NCBI RefSeq assembly: GCF_002849615.1
Contig: NZ_PDNV01000006.1
Span: 248,001 to 312,000, forward strand
DNA: 64,000 nt
Direction: 5' to 3'
From: Pollutimonas nitritireducens
GTDB lineage: Bacteria > Pseudomonadota > Gammaproteobacteria > Burkholderiales > Burkholderiaceae_B
Shown here: positions 26,714 through 35,192 of the stretch, in pieces
Position numbering within the stretch: the stretch's first letter is position 1
How the letters are laid out: every line of letters begins with the position of its first letter
The notes under the pieces: generated by a model
Databases searched by the model: none
Told to the model about the DNA's origin: nothing
The model's input: the letters and a program-made list of their open reading frames with translations, nothing else
Made by a program: the position numbers and the translations under genes

Positions 26714-26952
26714 TTGGGAAGCAACATATCTGCGATGAGTTCCACCATTTCGACCAAGGCACGGCCAATGACAAACACCACCACGCTCAATATCACAGCA
26801 GCACTGGCGAATATTACGGAGGCCGCTTGCCACCCGATAGCAAGCCCCACAACCGCCAACATGACCGCCACTGCGAGCATCAAATTACGTCCATGCCGCG
26901 CCACGAATCTCAACATCGGGTAGCGCGGGATGTTTAGGGACATTGTTTCCAT
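26710..26952 (-). CDS. Small two-helix membrane protein
   Basis: An 80-residue protein with two hydrophobic helices (about residues 24-42 and 44-65) and short charged ends. It matches no family I know. Its ATG overlaps the stop of the alpha/beta hydrolase gene by one base (TAATG), and its own stop overlaps the FAD dehydrogenase start (ATGA), so the three are translationally coupled. It may anchor or link the flavoprotein to the membrane, perhaps for electron transfer to quinone, which is inference from the arrangement. Confidence 0.6.
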   Translation of the reverse strand: METMSLNIPRYPMLRFVARHGRNLMLAVAVMLAVVGLAIGWQAASVIFASAAVILSVVVFVIGRALVEMVELIADMLLPK

Positions 26953-27776
26953 TACAAATCTTCCTTTTCTAAAAATTCTCGGACGCGCGCTGCAACCGTA
27001 TCCGGCCGCTGAATCGGCGGGAAATGCGCAGCACCGGCCACCATTTCAAACCGAGCACCCGTAATGTGCGCAGCCAACGCAACTCCCGTCTCGGGCGGCC
27101 AAATGAAATCATGCTCCCCGGTCAGCACCAAAGCCGGCATCGCGATACGGGCAAAATCAGCCTTCTCAAGCTTGAAAGCGGCTAACGCCTCGGAATGTAG
27201 AGCATATGAAGTCGGCGTGTTACAGGTGAACCGTTCTAGATACTGATCCCATGAAGCACCGACACTACCATCAGTCAACCCTTTAAAGGCATTGCGAAAA
27301 CTTGCTTCAGCCACCACACGCATGCCATCGGCACGCACTTTACCGGCACGGTTAAGGAGGTAGTTGCTGCTATTCACATCGATTGACGGCGTGCCGTCGC
27401 ATAGCACCAAAGCACTTAGCCGGCTTCCATAACGAGTCGCGACATGCGTGGCGGTGACGGCGCCCATGGCCAAGCCCATTAGTACAAAGCGACCCTGGAT
27501 GCCTACTGCGTCAGCAAAACGGACAGCGTCACGCGCCAGGTCCCAGACAGCGAACGGCTGGGATGTATGCTCGGAGCGACCCGCGCAGCGCTGGTCGAAC
27601 GCATAAATGTCGTACGTATCACGCAGGCGCTCGGCGAGCGGCAACCAGCTTTCTAGCGTTCCGCCCAGCTCATGCAGAAGCACCAATTTTGGAGCGCCGG
27701 CAGGGCCAGGAAAGTGCCTGTAATACAAACACAGCGAAGGGTGGAGTTCGAGTTCGGGAAGAGTCAGATAAGGCAT
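26952..27776 (-). CDS. Alpha/beta hydrolase fold protein lacking the nucleophile Ser
   Basis: A 274-residue alpha/beta hydrolase of the 3-oxoadipate enol-lactonase/haloperoxidase type. An oxyanion loop (LLHELGGT), an acid-bearing segment (LTGEHDFIWPPE) and the terminal His (AAHFPPIQRPD) are all visible. The nucleophile elbow, normally G-x-S-x-G, reads GLAMG with Ala103. Thus the serine is missing, and the protein is either not a hydrolase or catalyses a reaction without a covalent intermediate. It is two bases downstream of livF and first of the coupled three-gene group with the membrane protein and flavoprotein. Confidence 0.8.
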   Translation of the reverse strand: MPYLTLPELELHPSLCLYYRHFPGPAGAPKLVLLHELGGTLESWLPLAERLRDTYDIYAFDQRCAGRSEHTSQPFAVWDLARDAVRFADAVGIQGRFVLMGLAMGAVTATHVATRYGSRLSALVLCDGTPSIDVNSSNYLLNRAGKVRADGMRVVAEASFRNAFKGLTDGSVGASWDQYLERFTCNTPTSYALHSEALAAFKLEKADFARIAMPALVLTGEHDFIWPPETGVALAAHITGARFEMVAGAAHFPPIQRPDTVAARVREFLEKEDL

Positions 27777-27778
27777 TG

Positions 27779-28513
27779 CTAGCTCACGCTTTCTTTGGAA
27801 CCGATGCCGAAATAAGCATTGACGACATCGGGATTATTAATTAGTTCTTCGGCAGACCCTGATAACTCTACCGAACCATTTTCTATGACGTAGGCACGAT
27901 CGACGAACGACAACACTGAACGGACATTCTGCTCGACGATTAGCACGGTCACACCCTGGTCGCGGATGTCGGTGATGGCCTGGAAAAGCTGTTTGACAAT
28001 AGTCGGTGCAAGACCGAGCGACGGCTCATCCAGCAAGAGCAATTGCGGTGCAGACATCAGCCCACGCCCAATTGCCACCATTTGCTGCTCCCCGCCGGAA
28101 AGCGTGCCGCAAAGCTGACCGCTACGCTCGTTTAATTTAGGAAACAGCTTGTAGACTGTTTTCAGGCTTTGATCGCGTCTATCCCGCGCGCGCGGCGTTG
28201 AAACGCCCACTAGTAGCGTATCTCGGACAGTCATTTCCGGAAATAGTTGGCGCCCTTCCGGCACACAAACCAAGCCTCGCGCGACCATCTGGCTAGGCGT
28301 GAGGTTTGTCGTTTCCTCGCCATTAAAATGTATCGACCCGCCAGTTGACTGGATCAAGCCCGAAATGGCTCGCATGGTGGTGGTCTTTCCCGCGCCATTC
28401 GACCCGACCAGGGCCACGATTTCTCGCTCCTTAACGTCGAAAGCAAGGCCGTGAAGCACCGAGAATAAACCGTAGCCAGCATGCAGGCCGTTTACTTCAA
28501 GCAAACTAGGCAT
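27779..28513 (-). CDS. livF: Branched-chain-type ABC transporter ATPase LivF
   Basis: A 244-residue ABC ATPase. Walker A GSNGAGKT (about residues 38-45), signature LSGGEQQMVAIGRGL and Walker B LLLLDEPSLGL lie in that order, with the TIVKQLFQAI switch after it. Sequence LLEVNGLHAGYG at the start is LivF-like. It overlaps livG by eight bases. With LivG it powers the LivHM permease. Confidence 0.96.
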   Translation of the reverse strand: MPSLLEVNGLHAGYGLFSVLHGLAFDVKEREIVALVGSNGAGKTTTMRAISGLIQSTGGSIHFNGEETTNLTPSQMVARGLVCVPEGRQLFPEMTVRDTLLVGVSTPRARDRRDQSLKTVYKLFPKLNERSGQLCGTLSGGEQQMVAIGRGLMSAPQLLLLDEPSLGLAPTIVKQLFQAITDIRDQGVTVLIVEQNVRSVLSFVDRAYVIENGSVELSGSAEELINNPDVVNAYFGIGSKESVS

Positions 28514-29219
28514 TGACGATCCCCATATAAGCGACCTGCACTGCTTCGCACTGTATTACATCGGCGGCCGTACCTTCGGCAATAAGTCGCCCAGAGTCCA
28601 TGCATAACACATGCTGTCCCAGTCGTTGCACGATGGCCAAAGAATGCTCCACTAGCAGCACGCCGACGCCACGTTGATGCACCTTCTCGATCATATCGGC
28701 CACCTCGTGTTGTTCCCTTAAGTTAAGGCCTGCCATGACCTCGTCGAGCAATAGATATGTCGGCCGGGTGGCCAGCGCCCTGGCAACTTCCAGCCGCTTC
28801 AGATCCGGCAACGTAAGATAGGAGGCAAGAAAATCCCGCTTTCTATGCAAGTCGACCTCATCAATAATACTCAGGGCATGCGCCCGTGCCTCTTTGTAGC
28901 TGGTGGCGTGCGCATAGGCCCCGACCATCACATTATCAAGCACAGTCATATCCCGAAACGGCTTGACAATCTGGAAGGTGCGAGCAATGCCGGCGAGTGC
29001 GACACGATCAGCGCGCATGGCGGAGACATCCAGATCATTGAACCTGACTCGCCCCTCCGTCGGCTTCAGGAACCCCGACAATACACTGAATAAGGTCGTT
29101 TTTCCCGCACCATTGGGGCCGATAATGCACAATATTTGATCGGTCTGCGTTTGAAAGGAAAGGTCATCAACGGCACGAAGTCCACCAAAACGAACGCTCA
29201 CATTTTCCGCTCTCAACAT
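28506..29219 (-). CDS. livG: Branched-chain-type ABC transporter ATPase LivG
   Basis: A 237-residue ABC ATPase: Walker A GPNGAGKTTLF (about residues 34-44), Walker B YLLLDEVMAGL, and the switch His in VLLVEHSL. The usual LSGG signature is replaced by TLPDLKRLEVARAL, as in some LivG proteins. It starts one base after the livM stop (29221) and overlaps livF. Its start ATG 29219 gives MLRAENVSVRFGG, the usual LivG opening. Confidence 0.95.
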   Translation of the reverse strand: MLRAENVSVRFGGLRAVDDLSFQTQTDQILCIIGPNGAGKTTLFSVLSGFLKPTEGRVRFNDLDVSAMRADRVALAGIARTFQIVKPFRDMTVLDNVMVGAYAHATSYKEARAHALSIIDEVDLHRKRDFLASYLTLPDLKRLEVARALATRPTYLLLDEVMAGLNLREQHEVADMIEKVHQRGVGVLLVEHSLAIVQRLGQHVLCMDSGRLIAEGTAADVIQCEAVQVAYMGIVNA

Positions 29220-29220
29220 G

Positions 29221-30258
29221 TCATGATGCCTTTTGAATCGTGCGGACGGATAACTGCGTTGCCTTTCGATTTATACGCCGATACAGCACTTGACCGACAA
29301 TACCGCGCGGGAATACCAGCAGAATCACGACGAAGAAAAGACCGTAAATCATTTGCGCGAGCGCCGATACGGAAGTCGTGCCAACCGTGCTGCCCAGCAG
29401 AATCAGGGCTTCTTGTATTAACACCACTACGATGCCCCCCAGAAATGGACCGAGTGCGGTCCCCCGTCCACCCAATACTGCTCCCATCACCATGATTAGC
29501 GTTATAGACAATGAAAGGTCATAGCCCGGCTCCACATAACGCACGAGGCCGGCATACACCACGCCGCCAATACATGTAAGGCCCGCACTTATGACGAATG
29601 CGAACCGTTTAATGCCGCTCACGTCTACCCCTAGGGCCGCCGCTCCTTCTTCCTGCTCCCGCAGCGCTACGAGGTCATATCCCAATTTGGAGCGTTCCAC
29701 CGCCAGGCTAGCCAACGCCAATGCCACGGACATTGCCAAAAAGATGTAAAAGAACGGCAGGTTCGAGGAGAAACTGAGATTCTGCATACCGGGCGTATTA
29801 GGGATCTGCAATCCCTGCGAACGCCCAAGCGTATCGCTGTTGATGACCAAAATACGAGCTATCTCCGCCAGCAGTAGTGTGCCGACCGCGAAGTAAATTC
29901 CGCGCAAGGCATAGCGAAAGCAAATCGCAGCGATGATCCACGCCAATATAACTGACACAAGCACGGCAAGCGGCAACGCCGCAATCAAAGGCACGTCAGG
30001 CAGCCGCGCCAATAACGCAACAGAGTAGGAACCGATAGCAAAAAATAGAGCGTGACCCAACGACATCTGGCCAGCGTAACCTCCAATTAAATTCCAACTG
30101 GCTGCGAGGTATCCGCACATCAGCCCCATAATCATTACCCGTGTGTAATACGGATTGATCCAGGGTGCCGCTACTGCGGCTACGATCACCACTACTGCCG
30201 CGGACAACCACAGCGCAGCGCCCTGCTGGCGGAACGAGTCGGTCAATTTTGAAAACAT
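29221..30258 (-). CDS. livM: Branched-chain-type ABC permease LivM
   Basis: A 345-residue inner-membrane permease with about nine or ten hydrophobic helices. It has the family stretch NLIGGYAGQMSLGHALFFAIGSYSVALL (about residues 58-85) and the coupling segment LREQEEGAAALGVDVSGIKRFAFVISAGL. It pairs with LivH to form the substrate channel. It lies between livH (15 bases upstream) and livG. Confidence 0.95.
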   Translation of the reverse strand: MFSKLTDSFRQQGAALWLSAAVVVIVAAVAAPWINPYYTRVMIMGLMCGYLAASWNLIGGYAGQMSLGHALFFAIGSYSVALLARLPDVPLIAALPLAVLVSVILAWIIAAICFRYALRGIYFAVGTLLLAEIARILVINSDTLGRSQGLQIPNTPGMQNLSFSSNLPFFYIFLAMSVALALASLAVERSKLGYDLVALREQEEGAAALGVDVSGIKRFAFVISAGLTCIGGVVYAGLVRYVEPGYDLSLSITLIMVMGAVLGGRGTALGPFLGGIVVVLIQEALILLGSTVGTTSVSALAQMIYGLFFVVILLVFPRGIVGQVLYRRINRKATQLSVRTIQKAS

Positions 30259-30273
30259 AGCTTATCCAGTCGC

Positions 30274-31149
30274 TCAGCGTCTGATGGCACTGATCAGACC
30301 CGTCGGCCTAACCAGAAAGATAAGAAAAACCAAGGCGTAGACAATAGCGAGCGCGAGATCACCGTGGCCCATAACCTGGGATACGGCGATGATGATGCCA
30401 ACGATAAGGCCCCCAAGAATGCTGCCGCTCATACTGCCCAAGCCGCCCAACACAGATACGACCACGGCGACAATGGAATACTCGAACGCCCGTTCCGGAA
30501 ATATCGGAGCGATTGTGGCCAATGCGGTACCACTCACTGCTGCGCACGCTGCGGCAATGCCCAGTGCAACGGCCGACAAGTGTTCAACATTGAGCCCCGA
30601 AACACGCGCACCCGTCGGGTTCTGAGCGCAGGCGTGCAACTTTCGTCCAAGGTCGGTGCGCGTAAGCATCAGGTGAAGCAGAACCAGTACCAGCAAGGAC
30701 ACGGCCGCCGCTGCGATTTGCGTGTACTGCAAAAAAAGTGGCCCCATGATTATCGACTGCTGCATACCCTCTGGCACCAAGGAGCGAGCATCCGCTGAAA
30801 AGAAAAACTGCGCCAAGTACTGTAATGCGATGAGTAGGCCGATAGAGAATAAAATTTGGCTGTCTTCCGGGGTCTCTAGCGAGCGGACGATCAACCAGCG
30901 ATGCAAAAAGTACCCAATAACAAACGCGACTGGCGCGAGGAGGAAAATCCCAAGATATGGATTAATTCCAGTCGCATCCCATAACGTGTAAGCGGCGTAC
31001 ATCGACCACAGCACCACCGCACCATGCTGGAAGTTCACCACTCGTGACACGCCGAGGCTCAGGTTGAAGCCAGCGGAGAGTAGGGCCAACGTCAGTCCGC
31101 CGAGGATACCGCTTGTGACACCGACCATTAACAGAGTAAGAAGCATCAT
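30274..31149 (-). CDS. livH: Branched-chain-type ABC permease LivH
   Basis: A 291-residue permease with about eight membrane helices. GGLTLALLSAGFNLSLGVSRVVNFQHG near the start is the LivH hallmark, and a coupling stretch GARVSGLNVEHLSAVALG lies at about residues 185-202. The open frame runs to 31194, but ATG 31149 (or 31146) 11 bases after the livK stop gives the normal N-terminus. No strong ribosome site is visible, so translation may be coupled to livK. Confidence 0.93.
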   Translation of the reverse strand: MMLLTLLMVGVTSGILGGLTLALLSAGFNLSLGVSRVVNFQHGAVVLWSMYAAYTLWDATGINPYLGIFLLAPVAFVIGYFLHRWLIVRSLETPEDSQILFSIGLLIALQYLAQFFFSADARSLVPEGMQQSIIMGPLFLQYTQIAAAAVSLLVLVLLHLMLTRTDLGRKLHACAQNPTGARVSGLNVEHLSAVALGIAAACAAVSGTALATIAPIFPERAFEYSIVAVVVSVLGGLGSMSGSILGGLIVGIIIAVSQVMGHGDLALAIVYALVFLIFLVRPTGLISAIRR

Positions 31150-31160
31150 ATCCGGCCGTG

Positions 31161-32450
31161 TCAGGTCCGCTTCGACCAGGCAGGCATGGGCCATACCGCT
31201 TCGATCGTAGCCATCTCACTTGGGTAAACGATGCGTTGCTGCCCTTTTCGCAACTGCATAACCAGCCCTTTCGCCTTGATGTTGTCGCCCTTTTCGTCGA
31301 ATTTAATACCATCGCGTAGCACGTACGGGTTGCTGCCGAGCTCGAGGTCAGTGGTACGTAGCGCTTCCGCTAACGCTCCGCTGCTAAGGTCAGTCGCGCG
31401 CTCCAGCGCGTCGTATAGAGCTCCCACACACGTCACCGCCAGCGATGCTTGATCGTCTAGATCTCGGCGATACTTGGCTTTGTACGCATCAGCGTAGTTC
31501 GCTAGCAGGGGATTCTTTCCCGTCAACTCAGGCACAAAACCGACTACATCGGTTACGAAATCGGCATCCGCCTTAAGGTTTTCCACATACTCGGGTGTGT
31601 ACGGAGCACCAGCGATGTGCACCGAAGCCATCAAGTCGTAATTAAGCGCTTTCATCCCGCGCATGACCTGAATACCGTCGGGAGCAAAAAGCGCGTGAAA
31701 AATTAGATCGACACCAGATAACTTGAGGCGTTGGAGAATTGGCAGAAAATCGCTGACCTTGCCGGCCGGAAACGAAACGTTCTCCTGGAAATTCCAACCG
31801 GTCTGCCGAACCCGGCTAATCGCACCTTGTATTGCATCCTGACTGAAGGTAGAGTCGTCTGCCATGGTAGCGACTTTACGGGGCACTGTGCCTGTGACCT
31901 TAACCATTTGTTCTGCAAAATCAACGCCAGTAGCAGCCAAATGGCTGGCGCGCGCCCCAATGCGAAAGAAATACTTCATGCCACGGTTTGTCAGGGAGTC
32001 GCCTAAGTCCGTGCTGATCATTGGAACGCCGGCTTTTTCAGACACTGCACTGCCAACCATCGTAGCACCGCTCGTTGCGTTGCCAATTACCGCCAGGACG
32101 TTATTGACCTGTATTACCCGTTCTGTCTGCGTACCCGCCATTTGTGGGTTGCTCTGATGGTCGACCGAGATAAGGTCGATCTGCGCACCACCTTTGGACT
32201 TGATGCCGCCCGACGCATTGATTTGCTCGACAGCTAAACGCACCGCGTTATTGACCGGGGCCCCCCACGGCCCAGCACGACCAGTAAGCCCTACGACTAC
32301 GCCGATAGGAATGCGCTTGGGCTGCGCCCGAAGTATGCCTGGAAACGCTAAGGCGACGGCCGCCCCGCCCGCACCCAACGTTAGGCTTCGCCGCGTATGG
32401 TCGATTCCCGTGCTTTGCGGCTGGCGGCTATCTTTTGCTCTGTCTTCCAT
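31161..32450 (-). CDS. ABC transporter substrate-binding protein (LivK-like), Tat-exported
   Basis: A 429-residue periplasmic binding protein of the Peripla_BP_6 class. The N-terminal 43 residues carry a twin-arginine signal (TRRSLTLGAGGAAVALAFPG). The mature protein opens RIPIGVVVGLTGRAGPWG and includes EQINASGGIKSKGG, typical of the family. It is first of the livKHMGF-hydrolase-flavoprotein unit. Start ATG 32450 follows GGAG. An operator-like site (32475-32492) lies 25 bases upstream. The likely ligand is an aromatic or alicyclic acid rather than leucine, inferred from the catabolic neighbours. Confidence 0.92.
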   Translation of the reverse strand: MEDRAKDSRQPQSTGIDHTRRSLTLGAGGAAVALAFPGILRAQPKRIPIGVVVGLTGRAGPWGAPVNNAVRLAVEQINASGGIKSKGGAQIDLISVDHQSNPQMAGTQTERVIQVNNVLAVIGNATSGATMVGSAVSEKAGVPMISTDLGDSLTNRGMKYFFRIGARASHLAATGVDFAEQMVKVTGTVPRKVATMADDSTFSQDAIQGAISRVRQTGWNFQENVSFPAGKVSDFLPILQRLKLSGVDLIFHALFAPDGIQVMRGMKALNYDLMASVHIAGAPYTPEYVENLKADADFVTDVVGFVPELTGKNPLLANYADAYKAKYRRDLDDQASLAVTCVGALYDALERATDLSSGALAEALRTTDLELGSNPYVLRDGIKFDEKGDNIKAKGLVMQLRKGQQRIVYPSEMATIEAVWPMPAWSKRT

Positions 32451-32474
32451 TGAGGTCTCCAGTGCTTTCTAATG

Positions 32475-32492
32475 AATGGTTATTCATTCATT
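32475..32492 (+). promoter_or_regulatory. TetR-type operator candidate, site B
   Basis: AATGGTTATTCATTCATT, within a wider inverted repeat AATGAATG (32471-32478) / CATTCATT (32485-32492). It lies 25 bases upstream of the leftward binding-protein gene, so a bound repressor would block its promoter. It is one of six related sites. Confidence 0.7.
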
Positions 32493-32595
32493 ATTGCGGG
32501 TTGGATCCGCTTTGTCAATTACTAGAAACGAGTTCGTTTCTAGGGAGATACCCCAGTCCACGGATCAAAATTCCGAGCGCGGTTCTGGATATAAA

Positions 32596-32611
32596 ATGAA
32601 CAATAGTTCAT
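32596..32611. promoter_or_regulatory. Palindrome upstream of the TetR gene
   Basis: ATGAAC-AATA-GTTCAT, perfect six-base arms, 83 bases upstream of the tetR-type start at 32694. It shares the ATGAAC/GTTCAT core with the six-site operator family but has a wider centre. It may serve autoregulation. Confidence 0.5.
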
Positions 32612-32693
32612 AATAGATACCGGCGCTACACGCAAATTGCAGCGTTCGTTAACACGGCGCGCAAACAAAGCCGCCCACGGAGTTCACTTGCAA

Positions 32694-33437
32694 ATGAAAA
32701 ATACAGCCGATGAAACGCCTCTCATGGCGCGCCGCCGGGCGCAACTTATTAAAGCTGCAATCATGCGCTTTTCGGACGTGGGATATCACGTTACCACCAT
32801 TAAAGAGATTGCTGCCGAGGCCAACGTAAGCGCCGGACTCATTTACCAGTATGTTGCAGACAAGCAAGACCTACTGTTTCTTGCGCTACAGCACATCGTC
32901 AAGCGCAATAAAGAAGAAGTTCCACGTGCGCTCGAAGGAGTCGAAGATCCTATCGCGCGACTACATAAGGCCATCGATGCCTACTCCCGTGTAATAGCTG
33001 CTAACCAAGAGGCGGTACTACTAACCTATCGAGAAACTAAATCTCTCAAGCCTGAATACATCGCGCAAATGAAGACGCTCGAAATCGAAACCAATGCGCT
33101 AATAGCAGAATGCATCGAAGAATGCATACGGGCCGGCTATTTAGCACCAACGAACGTCGAATTGCTTGTTTACCGCGTTATATGCGCCGCGCATGCCTGG
33201 CCGTTGAAACACTGGCGATTACGTCACATCGTGACGCTGGACGAATATATCGACCAGGCGGTCCATGCACCATGGAAAGACTTGCTGTTGCCTCGCGGTA
33301 CGAGCCGCTATGAGGCGCTTCGCCACGCCGGTGAACTATCTTCTGCCACTCTTGCCGCCCAACATGAGCACGATGAGACTGAACATACACCGGTGGAATC
33401 TCGGGTAAAACCCTCCAAGGGCAGCCGCACAATGTAG
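32694..33437 (+). CDS. TetR-family transcriptional regulator
   Basis: A 247-residue repressor. The TetR helix-turn-helix domain spans about residues 10-55: RRAQLIKAAIMRFSDVGYHVTTIKEIAAEANVSAGLIYQYV. A helical ligand domain of usual length follows, then a charged 35-residue tail (EHDETEHTPVESRVKPSK) that is not typical. ATG 32694 is chosen because GGAG lies about 11 bases upstream; the frame is open to a TTG at 32637. Divergent from the livK unit and convergent with the acyl-CoA ligase unit, it is the only TetR-type gene in the window and the natural candidate to bind the six operators. Its ligand is likely an acyl-CoA. Confidence 0.9.
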   Translation: MKNTADETPLMARRRAQLIKAAIMRFSDVGYHVTTIKEIAAEANVSAGLIYQYVADKQDLLFLALQHIVKRNKEEVPRALEGVEDPIARLHKAIDAYSRVIAANQEAVLLTYRETKSLKPEYIAQMKTLEIETNALIAECIEECIRAGYLAPTNVELLVYRVICAAHAWPLKHWRLRHIVTLDEYIDQAVHAPWKDLLLPRGTSRYEALRHAGELSSATLAAQHEHDETEHTPVESRVKPSKGSRTM

Positions 33438-33517
33438 TTGCCCGGCGCCTGACTTCTCACCCCTTACGCCACTGACACCACGGCCACCTGCTTATGAACG
33501 CGGCCGCGGCGAGTGTC

Positions 33518-33958
33518 TCAGGTTCGCCCATCAGGCACAAAGTAAAAATCTCCAATCGTGCGGATCTCTGACAGATAACGCGCATCGACGCGGGTACCGT
33601 ACGCCAGCTCTTCCGTATCTGTAACGACAAATGCCTTGATGCAGGTATCCGCGCCGTCTGGTCGTACCAGCGCCGATGCAACACGCCCTCCCAAGTGCTT
33701 CAGGTGCTCAGGGGTCTCCGGCAACATCACCACAGTCAGCACCTCGCCCTTGCCGTCCAGCGGATATTCGTGCGCCGGCTCATAGCACTTCGAACAAATC
33801 GGACGCAGCGGCAGCCAGACAAAGCCACAGCCGCTGCAGCGACTGGCGACCAGTGTCTTGTTCTGCAAGCCGTGGAAATAGGCTGACTGGCCACCATAAC
33901 TGAGCCGATATCTGTATACGTCCTCGAGCTCCACCTCGAAAATTTCGAATTCACTCAT
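33518..33958 (-). CDS. DUF35 zinc-ribbon/OB-fold partner of a thiolase-fold enzyme
   Basis: A 146-residue DUF35 protein. A zinc ribbon with two CxxC pairs (SRCSGCG...PICSKC, about residues 38-60) is followed by an OB fold with GKGEVLTVVML. DUF35 proteins form complexes with thiolase-fold lipid-transfer proteins; in steroid side-chain breakdown the Ltp2-ChsH2 pair is a retro-aldolase. ATG 33958 overlaps the end of the thiolase-fold gene (ATGA), so the two are translated together. The frame extends upstream to 34129 without match. Confidence 0.88.
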   Translation of the reverse strand: MSEFEIFEVELEDVYRYRLSYGGQSAYFHGLQNKTLVASRCSGCGFVWLPLRPICSKCYEPAHEYPLDGKGEVLTVVMLPETPEHLKHLGGRVASALVRPDGADTCIKAFVVTDTEELAYGTRVDARYLSEIRTIGDFYFVPDGRT

Positions 33959-35154
33959 GATTTCCCCAATACGATTGTGCAGCTTTGAGAAATACCCGGC
34001 CCGCCAATAGCTGAAAAGATTGCCCGCCCATGATTGATGGGGACTTGGGTTCCACCGGCACGACCTCTTAGTTGCTGAACGATTTCCCCGACACGCGAAA
34101 TGCCTGAACAGCCGGCTACGTGGCCGCAACCTATCATTCCGCCCGAAGGATTGACCGGCATGGCGCCGGACCGTTCGGTGACCCCTTCGTCGATCAGCCT
34201 TCCGCCCTGCCCGGGTTCACACAGTCCCAGTTCGGCATAGCTCATAAGCTCGACGCCGGTGAGCAAGTCATGCGTTTCGATGAAATCCAGCTGTTTAAGA
34301 GGATCAGTAACGCCGGCCATGGCGTAGGCCCGCTCCGCAGATTGCTGCTGACAAGGCAAACGCCCCAGCTGATGGAAATCGGGCATGTAGCTGCGCTGAT
34401 TTGATGCGCCAACACCCTCTATCCAGATCGGGTTCGAGCACATCTCACGGGCTTTATCCTCGGAAGCGAGGATCAAAGCGGCCGCTCCCTCGCTGTAGAG
34501 GCAGCAATCAAACATCTTGATTGGTCCCGCGATACGCCGTGAAGCCATCACTTGGTCAACTGTGAGTGCGAGCCCACTTTGGGCCAAGGGGTTGGCAAGG
34601 GCATTGCCATGGTTCTTCACCGAGACCTTTGCCATTTGTTCTTCTGTAGGCGCGCCGTATCGATCGATATGCGCTTGGACCGTAAAAGCGAAGTTGGCTG
34701 CGGCGAGCGGCTCGACAGGCACTTCCCAATTGGTGTCCAGATCCAGCATGATGGCCTTCAGGAAGGCTGATGAGCGCTTATTCCGCTCAGGATCCCATAA
34801 ATCCATGCCCTTGCCCGAACCAACTACTAGCGTAACGTCGGACATGCCGGACAATATCTCGATCATGCCTTGACGAACAGCCATAGCACCGGTGACGGCT
34901 CCTGCAGTTACGTGCACAGACGACTTACCGGCCATGCCAATGTAATCCTGCATCGTGGTGCTGGGACAGCACTGCCTGACCCATGCAACCATCAAGTCTG
35001 AAAGCCCCCATACCACATGATCAACGTCGCTGGCCGAAATGCGCGCGTCCGCAAGCGCCGCTTTGGTCACATCGAGAGCCAATTCGTAATATGTCTTGTC
35101 GGCGTAGCGGACCCGCCACGGAATCAAACCGACTCCTACGATACCTACTTTCAA
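33955..35154 (-). CDS. Thiolase-fold lipid-transfer protein, predicted aldolase rather than thiolase
   Basis: A 399-residue SCP-x/Ltp-type thiolase-fold protein. Start MKVGIVGVGLIPWRVRYADKTYYELALDVTKAAL is family-like. In the place of the thiolase nucleophile Cys the sequence is KSSVHVTAGAVTGAMAV with no Cys. The late segments DFIETHDLLTGVELMSYAELGLCEPG and MPVNPSGGMIGCGHVAG are intact. Loss of the Cys together with an adjacent DUF35 gene is the pattern of Ltp2-like carbon-carbon lyases, so I infer aldol cleavage of a CoA ester. Seventh gene of the leftward eight-gene unit. Confidence 0.85.
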   Translation of the reverse strand: MKVGIVGVGLIPWRVRYADKTYYELALDVTKAALADARISASDVDHVVWGLSDLMVAWVRQCCPSTTMQDYIGMAGKSSVHVTAGAVTGAMAVRQGMIEILSGMSDVTLVVGSGKGMDLWDPERNKRSSAFLKAIMLDLDTNWEVPVEPLAAANFAFTVQAHIDRYGAPTEEQMAKVSVKNHGNALANPLAQSGLALTVDQVMASRRIAGPIKMFDCCLYSEGAAALILASEDKAREMCSNPIWIEGVGASNQRSYMPDFHQLGRLPCQQQSAERAYAMAGVTDPLKQLDFIETHDLLTGVELMSYAELGLCEPGQGGRLIDEGVTERSGAMPVNPSGGMIGCGHVAGCSGISRVGEIVQQLRGRAGGTQVPINHGRAIFSAIGGPGISQSCTIVLGKS

Positions 35155-35192
35155 ATCTTCACCCCTTTAATTTTTTCTCAAACTGCAAGCGA

